Of a stretch of 46,139 nucleotides of DNA, positions 19,203 through 28,048 are shown piece after piece. This DNA comes from Candidatus Methanoperedens sp. (GTDB lineage Archaea; Halobacteriota; Methanosarcinia; Methanosarcinales; Methanoperedenaceae): NCBI GenBank assembly GCA_027460585.1, contig JAPZAP010000123.1, positions 1 to 46,139 of the forward strand, read 5' to 3'. A program made the position numbers and the translations under genes. The notes under the pieces are model-generated. The model was given only the letters and a program-made list of their open reading frames with translations, was not told the origin of the DNA and did not search any database. Position 1 is the first letter of the stretch. Every line of letters starts with the position of its first letter.

Positions 19203-20462
19203 TCATATCTTCCTGATCCTGACCGCATTTGCATGAGCCCAAAGCCCTTCAGCCTCAGCCAATCCGATGATTGTCTCACCAATACTGTCAAGCCCGTTCT
19301 TTTCAATTACCTGGACGCTTGATTTTTTTACGAAATGGTCAGTATTCAAACCGGATAATGCCTTTGCATACCCGGCCGTAGGAAGAACATGATTTGTTCC
19401 CGAAGCATAATCACCCGCCGATACCGGTGCATATGAACCGATGAATATTGAGCCTGCATGCTTTATCTTCCCAAGAATATCCTCATGCGTCATGATCTCA
19501 AGATGCTCTGGTGCATACATATTTGAGAACTCAATGCATTCATCAAGAGAACCGATAAGTATAGCTGCATTTTCAAGAGATTTGCGAATAATTTCGTTTC
19601 TAGTTGCTGCCTTTGACTGCACCTCTATTTCCTGCATTACTTTTTCAGCCAGTTCATCCGATGGCGTGACAAGTATGGAAACTGCATTCGGGTCATGCTC
19701 CGCCTGTGCGATCATATCTGATGCGATAAAATCAGCTCTTGCGGAAGCATCTGCTATTATCAGGACTTCACTTGGACCGGCAGGAAAATCAATAGCTACG
19801 CCGCAATACATCTTTGCCGCAGTCACATATACGTTGCCCGGCCCGACAATTTTATCAACCTTCGGGATAGTTTCTGTCCCGTAAGCCATCGCTGCTATCG
19901 CCTGCACGCCCCCGACACGGAAAACCCGGTCAGCGCCTGCAATATGCGCCGCCGCAAGAGTTAGCGGATCTACACTCCCGTCCGGCTTTGGTGGTGTACA
20001 TATTATTACGTTTTTCACTCCAGCAACTTTTGCTGGTATTACTGTCATAAGAGCCGTGCTTGGATAAGTTGCCCTGCCGCCAGGGACGTAAGCGCCTGCT
20101 GTTCCAAGAGGTGTAATGCGCTGCCCCAGCTTTATTCCGGGTGAGAATTCTTTCATCCAGTCCTTTTGAAGCTGTGCTTCGTGGAACGCTCTTATATTCA
20201 AAGAGGCATTTTTTAGATATGTTAAAAGTTTCTTATCAAGTGAAAAAACAGCTTGGTGTATCTCTTTATGGGATACCTCAATTTCACCAATACTGGCTTT
20301 GTCAAATTGCAAGGTATATTTACGAAGCGCAGCGTCGCCATTTTCTTTGACCTCATTGAGTATTGAAGTAACAGGCGCTAAAACATCCTTAAGGGCAGTT
20401 TCGCGCGTAAGCAGGCGTTCTTGTTCGATGGGAGTGAGTTGAGAAATGGGTTTGAATAGCAT
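19203..20462 (-). CDS. hisD: Histidinol dehydrogenase
   Basis: HisD catalyses the last two oxidations of histidine synthesis (histidinol to histidinal to histidine, using NAD and zinc). The 419-residue length fits the family. Signature segments are present: [36 protein letters not shown] (zinc-ligand and catalytic His region), MYAPEHLEI and [15 protein letters not shown]. It is not in a his cluster; the upstream neighbour is glnK, 50 bp away, so co-transcription with glnK is possible but not shown. Confidence 0.97.
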   Translation of the reverse strand: MLFKPISQLTPIEQERLLTRETALKDVLAPVTSILNEVKENGDAALRKYTLQFDKASIGEIEVSHKEIHQAVFSLDKKLLTYLKNASLNIRAFHEAQLQKDWMKEFSPGIKLGQRITPLGTAGAYVPGGRATYPSTALMTVIPAKVAGVKNVIICTPPKPDGSVDPLTLAAAHIAGADRVFRVGGVQAIAAMAYGTETIPKVDKIVGPGNVYVTAAKMYCGVAIDFPAGPSEVLIIADASARADFIASDMIAQAEHDPNAVSILVTPSDELAEKVMQEIEVQSKAATRNEIIRKSLENAAILIGSLDECIEFSNMYAPEHLEIMTHEDILGKIKHAGSIFIGSYAPVSAGDYASGTNHVLPTAGYAKALSGLNTDHFVKKSSVQVIEKNGLDSIGETIIGLAEAEGLWAHANAVRIRKI

Positions 20463-20512
20463 TATACGCTGATTTCAGGGCAAAGAGAGATAAATGTTTT
20501 TATTACCATAAA

Positions 20513-21333
<821 letters not shown>

Positions 21334-21351
21334 CTTGTAATTTTACTAATG

Positions 21352-21378
21352 CACAATTAATATCACCTTAATATTGTG
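21352..21378. promoter_or_regulatory. Inverted repeat upstream of GNAT-glnK
   Basis: CACAAT at 21352-21357 is matched by ATTGTG at 21373-21378 with 15 bp between, and the inner part is also near-symmetric (ttaatat / atatta). It sits just upstream of the long GNAT start and could be an operator for the GNAT-glnK pair. The rest of 21334-21627 is A/T-rich, with the toxin-antitoxin promoter at its right end. Confidence 0.35.
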
Positions 21379-21588
21379 TGTTTCTTATAGGTATACGGTA
21401 AGTTAGTGTATATTTAATAGTATTTAAATTTACCTATTAGATTTTTATTGTATGACTACAATAATTTCATCCATCTTTCAATTCCCTGAAATCAATTACT
21501 GTAGAAATTGGTATGTTAGCCAACTTAATAACAATTTTACGAAATACTGCCTGTAAGGATTATATTCCTACAGTTCGACAGAAGAATA

Positions 21589-21628
21589 AGCGTAAAAAAT
21601 ATACCTATGTAATACGTAGTAATACGTA
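21589..21628 (+). promoter_or_regulatory. Promoter/operator of the toxin-antitoxin pair
   Basis: A TATA-like box (aaaaaatatacc, 21594-21605) lies about 27 bp before the antitoxin ATG at 21628, so transcription would begin at or next to the start codon (leaderless). Between them are two exact 10-bp direct repeats, GTAATACGTA GTAATACGTA (21609-21628), each with a TACGTA palindrome and the second running into the start codon. This is a natural site for autorepression by the ribbon-helix-helix antitoxin. Confidence 0.6.
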
Positions 21629-21915
21629 TGACTCAGATGCTAACTTTCAGAGAAGAAGAAGATATTATAGAAAAATTGGACGAATTGGCAAGGCAAAAAA
21701 TGAGATCGAGATCAGATATAGTCAGAGGTGCTGTAAGGGAATATGTTACCCACAAACTGGAACTGATCGAGATTCAGAAACTTGCAGCAAAACGATATAC
21801 AGAGGGGAAACTTTCATTTGATGAACTTGTCAATATCCTGGGTTATGAAGAAGCAAAGAAAGTGGCATATTATAAAGATATTGCGGAGGACTCCTTCGCC
21901 CAGGGTCTTTCATGA
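21628..21915 (+). CDS. Ribbon-helix-helix antitoxin
   Basis: This 95-residue protein starts MTQMLTFREEEDIIEKLDEL and continues RQKMRSRSDIVRGAVREYV. That is the strand-helix-helix pattern of CopG/MetJ-type DNA-binding antitoxins, covering residues 1-45. The C-terminal half (KRYTEGKLSFDELVNILGY) resembles UPF0175-type antitoxin helices that would bind the toxin. Its stop overlaps the ATG of the PIN-domain gene by 4 bp. The promoter carries tandem operator-like repeats. Confidence 0.88.
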   Translation: MTQMLTFREEEDIIEKLDELARQKMRSRSDIVRGAVREYVTHKLELIEIQKLAAKRYTEGKLSFDELVNILGYEEAKKVAYYKDIAEDSFAQGLS

Positions 21916-22439
21916 AAATTGTTGTAGATACAAGTTCTCTACTTTCTCTCGAATTTATGGAGATTCTGGAGGACTCGTTTGAAATTACAGAAGTCTATAT
22001 TACAAATACTGTCGAGGCTGAATTAAAAGAGATTGCAAGTTTTAAAGATGAAAAATCCCGCCTGGCAAAAAATGTCCTGAAACTTGTAAGTGAGGGTAAG
22101 ATCAAATATATTTATATTAAGAAAGAAGAATTTTCAAAATATCTCTCAAGAAATGTGGATGCAGGTGAAGCGTCCTGCCTTGCTTTATGCATCATGGAAA
22201 ACATTTCCCTTCTGATAACAGATGATGCCGATGCCGCATATTCTCTCGGAAGAATTGCAATGCATGAAAGGATAAAAATCCGTATTTGCGTAGCTGTTCT
22301 AAAGGAATTGATAAAAGCAGGAAAAATAACCAAACTTGAAGCAACAAAAAAGATGAAGAACTTGATAAAACAACGCAGCTGGGAAGGTGGGGTTCTGGAA
22401 GTGCTGGTTATGAAATACATTGAAGAAAATGATATGTGA
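21912..22439 (+). CDS. PIN-domain toxin (VapC-like ribonuclease)
   Basis: This 175-residue PIN-like protein is a probable RNA-cutting toxin. The expected acidic residues are visible: Asp6 (KIVVDTSSL), Glu35/37 (NTVEAELKEI), Asp83 with Glu86 (VDAGEASCLAL), and Asp104/105/107 (LLITDDADAAY). The C-terminal region AVLKELIKAGKITKLEATKK is typical of the DUF3368-like PIN branch. It is longer than usual VapC proteins (about 130). The catalytic acids all look intact, so I expect it to be active and held by the upstream antitoxin. Confidence 0.88.
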   Translation: MKIVVDTSSLLSLEFMEILEDSFEITEVYITNTVEAELKEIASFKDEKSRLAKNVLKLVSEGKIKYIYIKKEEFSKYLSRNVDAGEASCLALCIMENISLLITDDADAAYSLGRIAMHERIKIRICVAVLKELIKAGKITKLEATKKMKNLIKQRSWEGGVLEVLVMKYIEENDM

Positions 22440-22595
22440 CTAAATATGAGATGAAAAGAAAAAGACATCAAGCCAAAAAAGAGATAGAGTCCATCATAAA
22501 CGCCCCTAGGATTATGGAACGTGATTTCGAGGCGCGCTTTTAAATATTGGAAGACGAAATTTTTCAAGCGAAAGCTTTTATTACATTAATGCGTT

Positions 22596-22643
22596 TAAGC
22601 GGAAAAATAATTATTCTATAATTTAAGATATACGAGGATTATT
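22596..22643 (+). promoter_or_regulatory. Promoter and ribosome site of rps8e
   Basis: The A/T-rich run gcggaaaaataattattcta at about 22602-22619 has the look of a BRE plus TATA box. A GAGG ribosome site at 22634-22637 stands 6 bp before the ATG. Confidence 0.5.
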
Positions 22644-23024
22644 ATGAAGTTTCAGGGAAAATCAACACGAAAATATACAGGCGGAAGATTAATACAGGCC
22701 AGAGGCAAGAGAAAATACGAACTTGGCGGAGAGCAGGCAAATACCCATATTGGTGAAACAATTCGAAAGACAGTAAAAACACTGGGCGGTCAGTTAAAAG
22801 TCCGGCTATTAAGACAGCAAACGGCAGTAGTAATAGACCCTGCGACAAAGATATCAAAGACTGTAAAGATCGAAACTGTTACTGGAAATCCGGCAAATAA
22901 AAACTATATAAGGCGAAACATAATGACAAAAGGCTCCATAATCAAAACTGAAATTGGAAGCGCTCGCATCACAAACAGGCCAGGACAGGAAGGCAGCATC
23001 AACGCGATCCTTATTTCAACATAA
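22644..23024 (+). CDS. rps8e: Small ribosomal subunit protein eS8
   Basis: This is the archaeal/eukaryotic ribosomal protein eS8, 126 residues, the normal length for archaea. The N terminus FQGKSTRKYTGGRLI and segments such as KRKYELGGE, NPANKNYIRRNIMTKGSII and TNRPGQEGSINAIL are diagnostic. It is a single gene with its own promoter and a T-run after the stop. It shows that the DNA is archaeal. Confidence 0.98.
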   Translation: MKFQGKSTRKYTGGRLIQARGKRKYELGGEQANTHIGETIRKTVKTLGGQLKVRLLRQQTAVVIDPATKISKTVKIETVTGNPANKNYIRRNIMTKGSIIKTEIGSARITNRPGQEGSINAILIST

Positions 23025-23031
23025 GGATAAC

Positions 23032-23038
23032 TTTTTTT
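23032..23038 (+). terminator. Poly-T terminator after rps8e
   Basis: Seven consecutive T residues begin 8 bp after the rps8e stop, followed by the small palindrome cttaaattaag. This fits the T-tract terminators used by archaeal RNA polymerase. Confidence 0.5.
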
Positions 23039-23118
23039 AATCTTAAATTAAGAATTACAGATTTATTTATTTTACTTCCTTGCCGGGAGTGCTTTACAAT
23101 TCAGTTGGTACAGGATTT

Positions 23119-24144
23119 TTATTTACTAAGTGCTTTTGGATTTTCATTCACTAATGCATGGGTTTTTTCGTTTTCATTCACTAATGCATGAGTATTTTCG
23201 ATTTCATTCACTAGTGCATGAGTATTTTCATTTTCATTAATTAGAGCATGAGTGTTTTCGTTTTCATTCACCAATGCATTGGTATTTTCATTTACTATTG
23301 TTTGCGCTTTTTTCTTTGTGCTCACTTCTTTGCCTGGTTTTTTCCGATCTTTCTCGCTCTTTTTCCGGACTTGTGTTTTCAGTGCCTTTTTTTCAGGAGT
23401 TCTTTTCGTTCTGGCTTTCTTTGTTGTTTTTTCATCCTGTATTTCGATAAGAATATCTTCAAGCTTGAGTTTTTCATTTTCTTCACTCGATAGAACAACA
23501 GGTTGAGATAATGTTATTTCTTTTATTGGCTCAGTCGATCCTTTCAGAGTTTCTTCTTTTTTCTCTTTCAAGATTTGCGCTGTTTCGTTTATGGGTATGA
23601 TTGTTTTTTCAGGCTCGATTGAAGATTTCTCTTCTTTCTTCTCTTTCGGGATTTGCACTGTTTCGTTTAGGGGTATGATTGTTTTTTCAGGCTCGATTGA
23701 AGATTTCTCTTCTTTCTTCTCTTTCGGGATTTGCATTGTTTCGTTTATGGGTATGATTGTTTTTTCAGGCTCGATTGAAGATTTCTCTTCTTTCTTCTCT
23801 TTCGGGATTTGCGCTCTTTCGTTCAAGAGTACAATTGTTCTTTCAGGCCCGATTGAAGATTTCTCTTCTTTCTGTTCCCCCATTATTTTTATCACAGATT
23901 CCTTTTTTTGAAGTTCATGCGCTGGCTGGAACTCTTTTTTTAATCCTTCAATTTTCTGTGTTCTTATCCCAAATTTTTCAGGCTGGAATTCACGTGGTTC
24001 TTTTTTATTGATATCGGGTAATGCCGTCTCAGTACGTTTGGGTTTCTTCTTTTTTCCAAATATCTTTAATAAGATAAACAAAAAAATTGCTATTATTATT
24101 AGAACGCCACTAACCATTGCAATCGCGAAATCTGTTTGATCCAT
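23119..24144 (-). CDS. Membrane-anchored protein with two families of tandem repeats
   Basis: I do not recognise this 341-residue protein. It has one transmembrane helix near the N terminus (about 9-29), followed by KKKKPKR, which suggests that the long C-terminal part is cytoplasmic. Residues about 90-205 are four copies of a 26-residue unit of the type KEEKSSIEPEKTIIPINET. Residues about 235-275 are very Lys/Arg-rich, with a histone-H1-like look (KKARTKRTPEKKALKTQ). The last 55 residues are five to six copies of a 10-residue unit NENENTHALV. The composition suggests a disordered tether that might bind nucleic acid or an acidic partner (inference). A TATA-like gattatataaaa lies about 15-25 bp before the start. 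Confidence 0.75.
   Translation of the reverse strand: MDQTDFAIAMVSGVLIIIAIFLFILLKIFGKKKKPKRTETALPDINKKEPREFQPEKFGIRTQKIEGLKKEFQPAHELQKKESVIKIMGEQKEEKSSIGPERTIVLLNERAQIPKEKKEEKSSIEPEKTIIPINETMQIPKEKKEEKSSIEPEKTIIPLNETVQIPKEKKEEKSSIEPEKTIIPINETAQILKEKKEETLKGSTEPIKEITLSQPVVLSSEENEKLKLEDILIEIQDEKTTKKARTKRTPEKKALKTQVRKKSEKDRKKPGKEVSTKKKAQTIVNENTNALVNENENTHALINENENTHALVNEIENTHALVNENEKTHALVNENPKALSK
23126..23290 (-). repeat. 30-bp tandem coding repeats (NENENTHALV)
   Basis: A unit like ttcattcactaatgcatga is repeated every 30 bp, encoding the 10-residue NENENTHALV motif at the C terminus of the membrane-anchored protein. The copies diverge slightly. The 30-bp period is in frame, so copy number can change without loss of frame. 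Confidence 0.8.
23565..23875 (-). repeat. 78-bp tandem coding repeats
   Basis: Four consecutive 78-bp units encode the 26-residue KEEKSSIEPEKTIIPINET-type repeat. Neighbouring units are nearly identical at the DNA level (for example ggctcgattgaagatttctc recurs every 78 bp), which suggests recent expansion. The unit nearest the N terminus is the most diverged. Confidence 0.85.
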
Positions 24145-24181
24145 GAGTTACTTCAATTTTATATAATCATGATAATCATAT

Positions 24182-25144
24182 TTAATACTTTTGATTGAAC
24201 GCTTTACTTTTAACATTGGAATTAATATCTTCTAAACTATACCCCAGATGCTCCTTGATAATAATATACGACATTTCAGGGGGTATCGCTCCAACCTCAG
24301 TGCAGATCAGATCGATATATTCGCGTGGCGTAACATCAAATGCCGGGTTTTTCACAGAAACATGCCCGTACCCTTTCAATATTTCATCGGATATCACTTC
24401 TGAACTGCTTCGCTCTTCTATTTCAATAAGATCACCCAATAATGATCTTGGGCTGAATTTGTAAGTCTCAGCCGCGATTATCACGTTTTTTCTTGCTTCA
24501 TGGGCACAAAGCGCAAGCTGGGATGTCCCGATTTTATTGATAACAGAGCCGTTTGCCGTAACTGCATCTGCACCCATGATAACAATGTCAACTTCTTTCA
24601 TGAAATATCTTACTGCTGAATCCACTATTAATGACGTTTTTATTCCTTCATCATCAAGCTGTTTAATTGTCAGGTGCCCCTGCCACCTCGGTCTGGATTC
24701 CGTAGCTAAAACCTTGATATTTTTCCCGTCTTTATGGGCTTTTGCAATTATTGAAATCGCTGCTGATGAATTGCAGTGCGTCATTATCGTATCACCGTCA
24801 CGCACCCTCTTTGCGCCTATTTCCCCTATTTTTCGCACTGCATTTTCGGAGTCTTCAATAAAATCGTTTGCCCGTTTATTGATATCAGCTTTTGCCTCTT
24901 CAACGGTTTCACCAACATATCGCATCACGGTGTGAACAGCATTTGGCAAAGATACTGCCGTGGGGCGCGTACTGATCAGAAGTTCGGCGGCGATTTTCAT
25001 CTTATCGTTAAACTGTGAAATATCACCTGTATTCAGGCTCTCACTATAATTGTGAAGTTGCGCCGCCACAGTCCGCGCAATTTTTCCCGCGCCCCGTATC
25101 TCCATACTTTTTATCTTTTGAGCTGTATCTAAAAGCTGTTTCAT
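24182..25144 (-). CDS. Ribose-1,5-bisphosphate isomerase
   Basis: This enzyme converts ribose-1,5-bisphosphate to ribulose-1,5-bisphosphate in the archaeal AMP pathway that feeds type III RuBisCO. The 320-residue protein belongs to the eIF2B-alpha/MtnA fold family. Features specific to the isomerase are IRGAGKIA near the N terminus, a catalytic Cys at about 124 in MTHCNSSA and the catalytic Asp at about 193 in IMGADAV, followed by NGSVINKIGTSQ. Its ATG overlaps the stop of the cobyric acid synthase gene by 4 bp, so it is in the gfcR operon. The step before it, AMP phosphorylase, is encoded at 29.8-31.3 kb. Confidence 0.93.
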   Translation of the reverse strand: MKQLLDTAQKIKSMEIRGAGKIARTVAAQLHNYSESLNTGDISQFNDKMKIAAELLISTRPTAVSLPNAVHTVMRYVGETVEEAKADINKRANDFIEDSENAVRKIGEIGAKRVRDGDTIMTHCNSSAAISIIAKAHKDGKNIKVLATESRPRWQGHLTIKQLDDEGIKTSLIVDSAVRYFMKEVDIVIMGADAVTANGSVINKIGTSQLALCAHEARKNVIIAAETYKFSPRSLLGDLIEIEERSSSEVISDEILKGYGHVSVKNPAFDVTPREYIDLICTEVGAIPPEMSYIIIKEHLGYSLEDINSNVKSKAFNQKY

Positions 25145-26589
25145 GTTTCCTCCAGCATCCCGTATATTAATTCCATATTCAAATGAGATCCAATAAATAC
25201 TGCAAGCTCCTCAATGTCATCGCTTACAGTCTTATTTTGATATATTAATCCTTTTTTATCATATAAATATCCAAGGAATGAGTTCCTGAAATTGTCATTA
25301 TCAAAAAGCCCGTGAAGATATGTGCCAATAACAAGCCCGTTCTCACTAACGCTCCCATCATCCCCGAAAGCCGGCACTTCTGCCTGCGTTTCACCCATAT
25401 GGATCTCATATCCTGTTACTGATTGTCCCTTGATGGCACCCAGGATTTTTCCATCACCTGTAACAGGTTTTTCAACCTGTCGTGTTTTTTTCTCATATTC
25501 TGCAAACCTGGTGGAAACATCAAGAAGCCCAAGACCGTTTATTGTGCTTGCTCCACCCGTACCTTCTATACCGCTATCGATTATTTCAGTTCCAAGCATC
25601 TGGTAGCCTCCGCATATCCCGATAACAGGAATACCTTTCCCGGCTTGCTTTATAATCTTTGGTCCAATTCCACTTGAAACAAGTACTTTCATATCATCCA
25701 TGGTGTTTTTCGTTCCAGGCAGTATGATCGCATCGGATTCGGGAAGTTCATCATTCAGTTCAACATATTCAATATCAGCGTAATGTTCAAGAGGCTCAAA
25801 ATCAGTAAAATTGGATATGTGGGGCAACCTTATAACAGAAATTTTAACCGGATTACTGTTGCCTGTTTTATCATTTATGGATACAGAATCCTCTGAAGGG
25901 ATACGCAGATCAGTATATGGTATAACACCGATCACGGGAATTCCTGTGATTTCTTCAAGCTGTCTTATTCCCGGTTCGAGCAATTTCATATCTCCCCTGA
26001 ATTTGTTTATTACTAACCCTCTGACAAGACCTCTTATATCATCGGGAAGCAACTGCAGGGTACCATAAATACTTGCGAAAACGCCGCCGCGCTCAATATC
26101 CCCCACAAGGATCATTGGCGGCCTGACAAGCCTTGCCATGCCTGTATTTACGATATCCCTGTGGTACAGGTTTATTTCAGCAGCTCCTCCTGCGCCTTCA
26201 ATTATTATCAACTCATATAGATCACTAAGCCGGTCATAAGCACCCGCAACAGTTGACATTACCTCATCGATTGAATCATAATAATCCCCGGCTTCCTTAT
26301 CAGCTATTGGTTTTCCAAGAATTATGACCTGTGACATATGATCACCTTTGGGTTTTAGCAATACCGGATTCATATCGCATGTGGGTTCTATTCCCGCCGC
26401 TTTCGCCTGTATCGCCTGGGCTATCCCTATTTCGCCGCCTTCATTCGTTACCCATGAGTTCAGGCTCATGTTCTGCGCCTTAAATGGCGCGACCGAATAT
26501 TTTTTGGAAAGTATCCTGCAAAGTGCGGTCACGATTATGCTTTTTCCCACATGCGAACCTGTTCCCACGACCATGAGGTTTTTCTTCAT
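25141..26589 (-). CDS. cbiP: Cobyric acid synthase
   Basis: CbiP/CobQ amidates four side chains of adenosylcobyrinic diamide in cobamide synthesis, using glutamine and ATP. The 482-residue protein has the N-terminal nucleotide-binding loop VVGTGSHVGKSIIVTALCR and the segment FKAQNMSLNSWVT. It ends in a class I glutaminase-like domain with the nucleophile Cys in GICGGYQMLG and the catalytic His in YLHGLFDN. Both ends overlap neighbouring genes by 4 bp. Cobamides are essential for methyltransferases of methanogens and methanotrophic archaea. Confidence 0.96.
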   Translation of the reverse strand: MKKNLMVVGTGSHVGKSIIVTALCRILSKKYSVAPFKAQNMSLNSWVTNEGGEIGIAQAIQAKAAGIEPTCDMNPVLLKPKGDHMSQVIILGKPIADKEAGDYYDSIDEVMSTVAGAYDRLSDLYELIIIEGAGGAAEINLYHRDIVNTGMARLVRPPMILVGDIERGGVFASIYGTLQLLPDDIRGLVRGLVINKFRGDMKLLEPGIRQLEEITGIPVIGVIPYTDLRIPSEDSVSINDKTGNSNPVKISVIRLPHISNFTDFEPLEHYADIEYVELNDELPESDAIILPGTKNTMDDMKVLVSSGIGPKIIKQAGKGIPVIGICGGYQMLGTEIIDSGIEGTGGASTINGLGLLDVSTRFAEYEKKTRQVEKPVTGDGKILGAIKGQSVTGYEIHMGETQAEVPAFGDDGSVSENGLVIGTYLHGLFDNDNFRNSFLGYLYDKKGLIYQNKTVSDDIEELAVFIGSHLNMELIYGMLEET

Positions 26590-27098
26590 TTATTCCTCCA
26601 CGCTGATAATCTGTATCTTGCTGCCCAGACTCCTGCCGCGAATACAAGCGCAAGGGAACCGGTGCCAACACTGTCAGAAATATAACCCTGCGCCAGTTTC
26701 CATCTATCACCATACGCGGTGAAGCCATAATCGAATGTCCATAATAATGCATTGGTTTTACTGATTTCAATGCTTGCATCAATATAGGCCATTTCATTGA
26801 AAAACGGATAGAAAAGAACGACGCCACCACCGAACATATCCAGGAAGACATGAGAGGCAACATAAAAAGCGGCTATAAAGAATATCGTCCTGAATTTTTT
26901 TAATGATATTCCTATTAAAACAAGAACAAGGGGGATAAAGACGTTATGCAAAAGTGCCCTGTGCTGGGTCGCAAAAGTATCGATATCAGGTAATATTGCA
27001 AATGGCAATAGCAAAAGTATGTATTTGTGTTCCTCTTTCCTGACCACTATCAGGAGAACAAGAAGAGGAACAATTAAATGTATCGCCCAATCTGGCAT
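26586..27098 (-). CDS. YdjM-like membrane protein (predicted membrane-bound metal-dependent hydrolase)
   Basis: This is an integral membrane protein of 170 residues with about four helices. The pattern IHLIVPLL, ILPDIDTF, HRALLHNVFI and ASHVFLDMFGGG gives spaced His and Asp residues, as in the YdjM/DUF457 family, which is annotated as membrane-bound metal-dependent hydrolases. No substrate is known. It is 10 bp after gfcR and overlaps cbiP by 4 bp, so it is part of that operon. Confidence 0.75.
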   Translation of the reverse strand: MPDWAIHLIVPLLVLLIVVRKEEHKYILLLLPFAILPDIDTFATQHRALLHNVFIPLVLVLIGISLKKFRTIFFIAAFYVASHVFLDMFGGGVVLFYPFFNEMAYIDASIEISKTNALLWTFDYGFTAYGDRWKLAQGYISDSVGTGSLALVFAAGVWAARYRLSAWRNK

Positions 27099-27108
27099 TT
27101 TGTATTGA

Positions 27109-27741
27109 TTATTCCTGCTCTATTTTATCTACTCTTGTTACCCTGAGCAGTGCATTAAGAGGAACACCCGCGATGTCATCTATCCCTTTCTTATCGATCA
27201 GGACAGCTATGGCTACGGGTTTTGCACCCAGTGTCAGAAGAACGGATATCGCTTCTGTAAGAGTTGTTCCTGAAGTTACAACATCATCTATCAGGACACA
27301 ATGTTTTCCGGAAACATTTGCAAAGTTCTGGCTGATCGTTCCTTTTGCGCCATTCAGGTCAGGTTCCAGTTTTTGTTTGTTGGGATGATAAGTAGCAAAT
27401 TCCACACCAAGTTCTTCTGCTATCATGTTCGCAAGAGGAATTCCGGAAAGTGCAACCCCGACGATTACATCAATATCGGTTTCTGTATTGCTCAGGCATT
27501 CGATCACCATGTCTGTCAATGAACTGGCGATGAGCCTCTGCCTGGTTGAGCTTCGCCCGATGTTGCTCCAGTCTATATAAATATCCTTGGGGGCGGCAGT
27601 GGCGTCGCCTTTTTTTGAATGGACCAGAAGCCATGTAGCAGTTTCGCGGGAAACATTTAATTCGTCTGCGATCTGCCCGGTCAAAAGCCCGCCGGCCTGG
27701 AGTTCAACAGCTTTTTGAATTAATTCATCAATTGTTTTCAT
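27109..27741 (-). CDS. gfcR: GfcR-type regulator with HTH and phosphoribosyltransferase-like domain
   Basis: The 210-residue protein has an N-terminal helix-turn-helix ([20 protein letters not shown], residues about 18-37). A type I phosphoribosyltransferase fold follows, with the PRPP-binding motif [18 protein letters not shown]. Such proteins are often labelled orotate phosphoribosyltransferase-like; in haloarchaea the homologue GfcR is a transcription regulator of sugar metabolism. The HTH makes a regulator more likely than a PyrE enzyme. It is the first gene of an operon containing R15P isomerase, so a phosphorylated pentose ligand is a reasonable guess (inference). A TATA-like taaatac lies about 40 bp upstream. 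Confidence 0.85.
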   Translation of the reverse strand: MKTIDELIQKAVELQAGGLLTGQIADELNVSRETATWLLVHSKKGDATAAPKDIYIDWSNIGRSSTRQRLIASSLTDMVIECLSNTETDIDVIVGVALSGIPLANMIAEELGVEFATYHPNKQKLEPDLNGAKGTISQNFANVSGKHCVLIDDVVTSGTTLTEAISVLLTLGAKPVAIAVLIDKKGIDDIAGVPLNALLRVTRVDKIEQE

Positions 27742-28048
27742 ATTAAATTCACCGGTTATGATATTACTTATTTTTCCTTGTATTTAACAGGTTGTCTGAA
27801 AATTCATAAAGGCGGTTACCAAAGCCACCCTAAAACAATTGGTATATTTTTTTTCACCACCTTATGTGAGATAAGCAACTGAAGGTATATTTTCCTTTTT
27901 TCCATGCTGCAATCCCCAGATACAGGAAGGATTAACGTGCCTAACTCGTCAATAACTATTTATATGAAAACTACATAATACCACATTAAACCACAATAAG
28001 CTACAAGAAGCTACAATTATATAAAATTAAAAGACTTGATGTGATGTT
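27742..28048. other. Divergent intergenic region gfcR / 28049 gene
   Basis: The 307 bp hold the gfcR promoter on the minus strand (near 27.78 kb) and the promoter plus decamer array of the 28049 gene on the plus strand (27.95-28.02 kb). The middle (27.80-27.95 kb) shows nothing recognisable. Confidence 0.5.
27956..28020 (+). promoter_or_regulatory. TATA box plus five-decamer operator-like array
   Basis: A TATA-like ctatttatatgaa (27956-27968) is followed at once by five consecutive 10-bp units: ctacataata, ccacattaaa, ccacaataag, ctacaagaag, ctacaattat (27971-28020). Each begins CYACA and the rest is A/T-rich. A 10-bp period puts every CYACA on nearly the same face of the helix and across the expected transcription start. 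Confidence 0.6.

Noticed and set aside
22451-22543. 30-residue frame MKRKRHQAKKEIESIINAPR...
   Set aside because: Short, no ribosome site and no recognisable family; its end precedes the rps8e promoter. It could be a small basic peptide but I cannot support it.
23126-23875. Regularly spaced repeats that could suggest a CRISPR array
   Set aside because: The repeats are contiguous, in frame and coding (10- and 26-residue units), with no unique spacers and no cas genes.
27109-27741. Orotate phosphoribosyltransferase (pyrE) for pyrimidine synthesis
   Set aside because: The N-terminal helix-turn-helix fits GfcR-type regulators better; the PRPP motif alone does not prove enzyme activity.
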